Made by a program: the position numbers and the translations under genes. Under the pieces are notes generated by a model. That model did no database searches. It saw nothing but the letters and a program-made list of their open reading frames with translations, and was not told the origin of the DNA. A stretch of 64,000 nucleotides of DNA from Streptomyces armeniacus (GTDB taxonomy: Bacteria > Actinomycetota > Actinomycetes > Streptomycetales > Streptomycetaceae). Positions within the stretch are counted from its first letter, which is position 1; the number at the start of each line of letters is the position of its first letter. The stretch spans positions 6,384,287 to 6,448,286 of the forward strand of contig NZ_CP031320.1 of assembly GCF_003355155.1 (NCBI RefSeq), written 5' to 3'. Below are positions 61,583 to 64,000 of this stretch, in pieces.

Positions 61583-62863
61583 CTACTTGGCGATCATCTC
61601 GGTGACGCGGAGGAAGTGCTCCGCTTCCTCCGGGGTGTGGCAGTGCAGTGGTGACACGCGCACCACGCCCTCGAGCCCGAGCGAGCGAAGGATGCGCTCG
61701 GAGTAGTGGCTGGTCGCGACCCGCTCGTACACGGTCACGCCGTTGTCCTCGTAGGCGCGGACCGCGTCGGCGCAGGAGAGCCCGTCGAAGGTCAGCGGCA
61801 CGATCAGGTCGCGGGGCGACGTGGCCGCCGTGTCGGCGAAGTGGATGTGGACTCCCGGGAGCCGGCGGAGCCCGGCCTGTCGCTCCGTCCCGTTCAGCAA
61901 GGTGTGCAGAAGCGCTTGCTCATGCCGCTGGACGGCGTGCATCCCCGCGACGATGCCGTCGCGACGATCGGTGGCCGGTGACGCACCGCCCACAGTGACG
62001 AGATAGTCCATGATCGCCGAGAACCCGGCAAAGACCGCGGGAGCGGAGCTGCCCACGCTCCAGGTGCGCGAGCTCGCCTTGGTGAGCCGGTCGTGGCCGA
62101 GTTCCGCGAGCCTGGGCGAGAGGTAGGTGAACGCGTTCCCGCGGTCCCCGAACATCTTGTACGGCGCGATGTTGACGCCGTCGACTCCCCACCCCTGGGC
62201 GTCGAGGACGCCGTGCGGCGCGTACTGGACCGCGTCCACGATCACGTGAACGCCGGGGTTCTTCTCGCGGACCGCCTCGACCAGTGCGGGGATGTCCGTG
62301 ATGGCACCGGTGATGTTCGAAGTGGCGATGACCGAGACGAGGGAGGTCTCGGCGTCGACCAGTTCGGCGACCGCCGAGGGGTCGATGCCGCCGGTCGTCC
62401 GGTTGGGCGCGGCCGTACGGAGTTCCTGTCCCGTGCGCCGCGCGTACTGCTCGCAGGCGTCGTAGGACGAGGGGTGTTCGAGGGCGGTGGTCACGATGTT
62501 GGTGCCGGGGACGTTCTCGGTGATCGTCCGTACCAGAACGAACATCGCCTGCGACGCGGTCGCGGTGGGCAGGAGCGCGCCGTCTGGCGCACCTCCGAAG
62601 AAGGCCAGGAGGTCGGACTCGCCCTGCTGCTCGATCCGGGCCAGGTCCCGGGCGACTTTGCCGGGGCGTGAGGGGGCCTCGGGGAAGAGGGAGATCTCCA
62701 GCGCGCGTTCGGAGGCCGCCCGTAGCCGGAGCGAGCCGCCGGAGTTCTCGAAGAAGAGGCGGCTCGTGCCGCGCGCGTCGTGTTCCAGGTGCGCGAACTG
62801 GCCTCGTACGTACCGCATGGTCTCCGGTGCGAAGGCCTCGGCGTCGTGGGTGGTGAGGGTCAT
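61583..62863 (-). CDS. Class-V aminotransferase-fold PLP enzyme
   Basis: A 426-residue PLP enzyme of the Csd/NifS/isopenicillin-epimerase fold. Landmarks are FFENSGGSLRL, TTALEHPSSYDACE, VIVDAVQYAPHG (PLP-ring Asp) and the Schiff-base lysine in NIAPYKMFGDRG. Cysteine desulfurase, epimerase and amino-acid lyase activities are all possible; I see no conserved desulfurase Cys loop. Start ATG 62863 (MTLTTHDAEA) lies 7 nt after a -10 box, so the mRNA is probably leaderless; an ATG at 62875 is the alternative. Its pairing with an acidic amino-acid transporter suggests the transporter's substrate. Confidence 0.82.
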   Translation of the reverse strand: MTLTTHDAEAFAPETMRYVRGQFAHLEHDARGTSRLFFENSGGSLRLRAASERALEISLFPEAPSRPGKVARDLARIEQQGESDLLAFFGGAPDGALLPTATASQAMFVLVRTITENVPGTNIVTTALEHPSSYDACEQYARRTGQELRTAAPNRTTGGIDPSAVAELVDAETSLVSVIATSNITGAITDIPALVEAVREKNPGVHVIVDAVQYAPHGVLDAQGWGVDGVNIAPYKMFGDRGNAFTYLSPRLAELGHDRLTKASSRTWSVGSSAPAVFAGFSAIMDYLVTVGGASPATDRRDGIVAGMHAVQRHEQALLHTLLNGTERQAGLRRLPGVHIHFADTAATSPRDLIVPLTFDGLSCADAVRAYEDNGVTVYERVATSHYSERILRSLGLEGVVRVSPLHCHTPEEAEHFLRVTEMIAK

Positions 62864-62870
62864 ACGCGAG

Positions 62871-62901
62871 AGCATACTCTCATCTGAGATGAATCTATCA
62901 A
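62871..62901 (-). promoter_or_regulatory. Promoter with internal operator for the aminotransferase
   Basis: On the minus strand TTGATA (62901-62896) and TATGCT (62876-62871), 19 bp apart, with TCTCATCTGAGA (62878-62889) filling the spacer. This is a typical repressor arrangement. Confidence 0.6.
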
Positions 62902-63090
62902 TCTTGTGGCAGATCGCACCAGCGGCCGCCGGAAGGGCGGCGGGTGCGAGCGGCCGCGTGTACGGAGGTCACCGCAACTCGCAGGCGTGGCAAGGGTCTT
63001 CCGGAGTGGGCCCGGCCCGCTTCCCTCGCCCAGAGGGTGTGAGCGGGGCTGTTAGAGTGGGCCAGAGCTGACCAGCGTCGTAGCTGCCGA

Positions 63091-63134
63091 CTTGTCAACA
63101 GAAGGTCGTCGGTTCGAACCCGGCAGGCGGCTCG
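63091..63134 (+). repeat. Degenerate copy of the tRNA-Thr 3' end
   Basis: 44 nt matching 59737-59780 at 40 positions (CTTGT.AACAGAAGGTCGTC and GGTTCGAA.CCGRCAGGCGG). It cannot fold as a full tRNA because the 5' half is absent. A short hairpin (63137-63156) follows. The rest of the 62902-63208 gap contains no supported gene. Confidence 0.75.
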
Positions 63135-63208
63135 AGCAGACGGTTCGATCCGTCTGAGCCGCTTCCTACGGGCGGCTTGATCCTTCCGTGCGACCAGGAG
63201 ACTGCCCG

Positions 63209-63961
63209 GTGACCGTTCTCGCGCTCGGGCCAAGCTGGCTCGACCCGGACTACCTGATCCAGACCTTCGGGCTGATCGGCATCCTCACCATCGTGTTCGC
63301 CGAGTCGGGCCTGCTGATCGGGTTCTTCCTGCCGGGCGACTCGCTGCTGTTCACGACCGGACTGCTGGTCACGACCGGCCAGTACCTGCACTACCCGCTG
63401 TGGCTGGTGTGCCTGCTCATCGTGATCGCGGCGGTGGCCGGCGACCAGGTGGGCTATCTCTTCGGCCGCAAGGTCGGCCCCAGCCTCTTCAAACGGCCAG
63501 ACTCGCGCCTCTTCAAGCAGGAGAACGTGGAGAAGGCGCACGAGTTCTTCGAGAAGTACGGCCCCAAGTCGCTGGTGCTGGCGCGGTTCGTGCCGATCGT
63601 GCGGACGTTCACGCCGATCATCGCGGGCGTCAGCCGGATGAACTACCGCACCTTCGTGATCTTCAACGTGGTCGGCGGCATCCTCTGGGGCGCCGGTGTC
63701 ACGCTGCTGGGCGCCAGCCTGGGGAAGGTCGACTTCGTCCACGCACACATCGAGAGCATCCTCATCCTGATCGTGCTGCTGTCGGTGCTGCCGATCGTGA
63801 TCGAGTACCTCCGTGCGCGGCGCTCCTCCGCGAACGCCGCGGCAGCGGACACCTCGGCGAACGCGGCCGGGGACGGCAGCGGCCCGGACGGCGCGGGCCC
63901 GCCCCAGGGAGGCACGGGCGGCCGGAAGTCGCGGCGCAAGGGACGGCACGCCATACGCTGA
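63209..63961 (+). CDS. DedA-family membrane protein
   Basis: A 250-residue membrane protein of the DedA/VTT group: FAESGLLIGFFLPGDSLLF, GDQVGYLFGRKVG, FFEKYGPKSLVLARFVPIVR (the conserved F/Y..R..P core) and GGILWGAGVTLLG. These proteins act as undecaprenyl-phosphate or lipid transporters in some bacteria. GTG 63209 follows AGGAGA; an upstream in-frame GTG lacks a site. The C-terminal tail is disordered and basic. Confidence 0.88.
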   Translation: MTVLALGPSWLDPDYLIQTFGLIGILTIVFAESGLLIGFFLPGDSLLFTTGLLVTTGQYLHYPLWLVCLLIVIAAVAGDQVGYLFGRKVGPSLFKRPDSRLFKQENVEKAHEFFEKYGPKSLVLARFVPIVRTFTPIIAGVSRMNYRTFVIFNVVGGILWGAGVTLLGASLGKVDFVHAHIESILILIVLLSVLPIVIEYLRARRSSANAAAADTSANAAGDGSGPDGAGPPQGGTGGRKSRRKGRHAIR

Positions 63962-64000
63962 CGCGGCGCGCGTGCGTACGGAGGCGCGTACGGACGGCGG

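Larger units (their letters stand above)
59737..63134. mobile_element. Candidate 3.4-kb island flanked by tRNA-Thr 3' ends
   Basis: The last 44 nt of tRNA-Thr (59737-59780) recur at 63091-63134 with 4 mismatches, the footprint of tRNA-directed integration. Inside are a DAACS transporter and a class-V aminotransferase; no integrase remains. The mismatches suggest that the insertion is old. Confidence 0.55.

Noticed and set aside
63061..63134. A second functional tRNA-Thr gene
   Set aside because: Only the 3' half matches; the 5' half and acceptor partner are missing.

Overview
The window is chromosomal DNA of a high-GC actinomycete, almost certainly a Streptomyces. The evidence is strong G/C third-position bias, many GTG starts, GTGA/ATGA gene overlaps, an actinomycete integrative conjugative element (AICE), and a core block (phoU, phoR-phoP, carD, ispD-ispF, cysS, rlmB, DoxX, msiK) in the usual Streptomyces order. 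One caution governs the map: 42272-42303 closely resembles an Illumina Nextera/Tn5 adapter and sits exactly where two genes lose their natural ends. The left part (1-42271) and the right part (42304-64000) may therefore not be neighbours in the real genome.

Left part, 1 to about 16 kb: the right end of an AICE integrated at the 3' end of a tRNA-Phe gene. Inwards from the tRNA it carries a tyrosine integrase, an excisionase-like HTH protein, a DnaB-N/DUF3987 replication protein, small transfer-associated proteins, an FtsK-like Tra translocase, an SpdB-like protein and a GntR regulator. Candidate cis elements are an iteron-like array, a clt-like repeat cluster, a 30-bp operator palindrome and a copy of an rRNA-operon leader motif. 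Its cargo (1-5.6 kb, minus strand) is a tight operon of HTH-TPR regulator, GNAT acetyltransferase, DUF7019-like protein, AIPR-family protein and Ser/Thr kinase, a plausible phage-defence module. The element runs off the left edge.

16-21 kb: a tRNA Glu-Asp-Phe operon, then an XRE regulator divergent from a small operon of DUF6415-like protein, two tiny charged peptides, an isoaspartyl-methyltransferase-like enzyme and a one-TM peptide. This resembles an aspartimide-type (imiditide-like) RiPP locus. 21-27 kb holds broken genes (HAD hydrolase, SDR, TnsA-like endonuclease, XdhC) around an intact PucR-regulator/SAM-methyltransferase fusion and a SnoaL-like protein. 27.3-30.9 kb is a complete three-gene ABC-3C conflict system: PD-(D/E)XK-like effector, small middle component and Rad50-like ATPase. 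31-33 kb has a secreted SH3-like protein and a tandem cupin. 33.2-42.3 kb is a Tad/Flp pilus cluster ending in a truncated LysM protein at the adapter junction.

Right part: an MFS transporter (C-terminus damaged by the adapter), gpmA, a Cys-rich peptide, phoU with a PHO box, phoR-phoP, a lipoprotein, carD, ispD-ispF, an F420-type oxidoreductase, cysS, rlmB, a DoxX protein, a nucleotidyltransferase, msiK and tRNA-Thr. Next comes a 3.4-kb insert bounded by a degenerate copy of the tRNA-Thr 3' end. It carries a DAACS transporter and a class-V aminotransferase that share a 12-bp operator-like palindrome. A DedA membrane protein closes the window.
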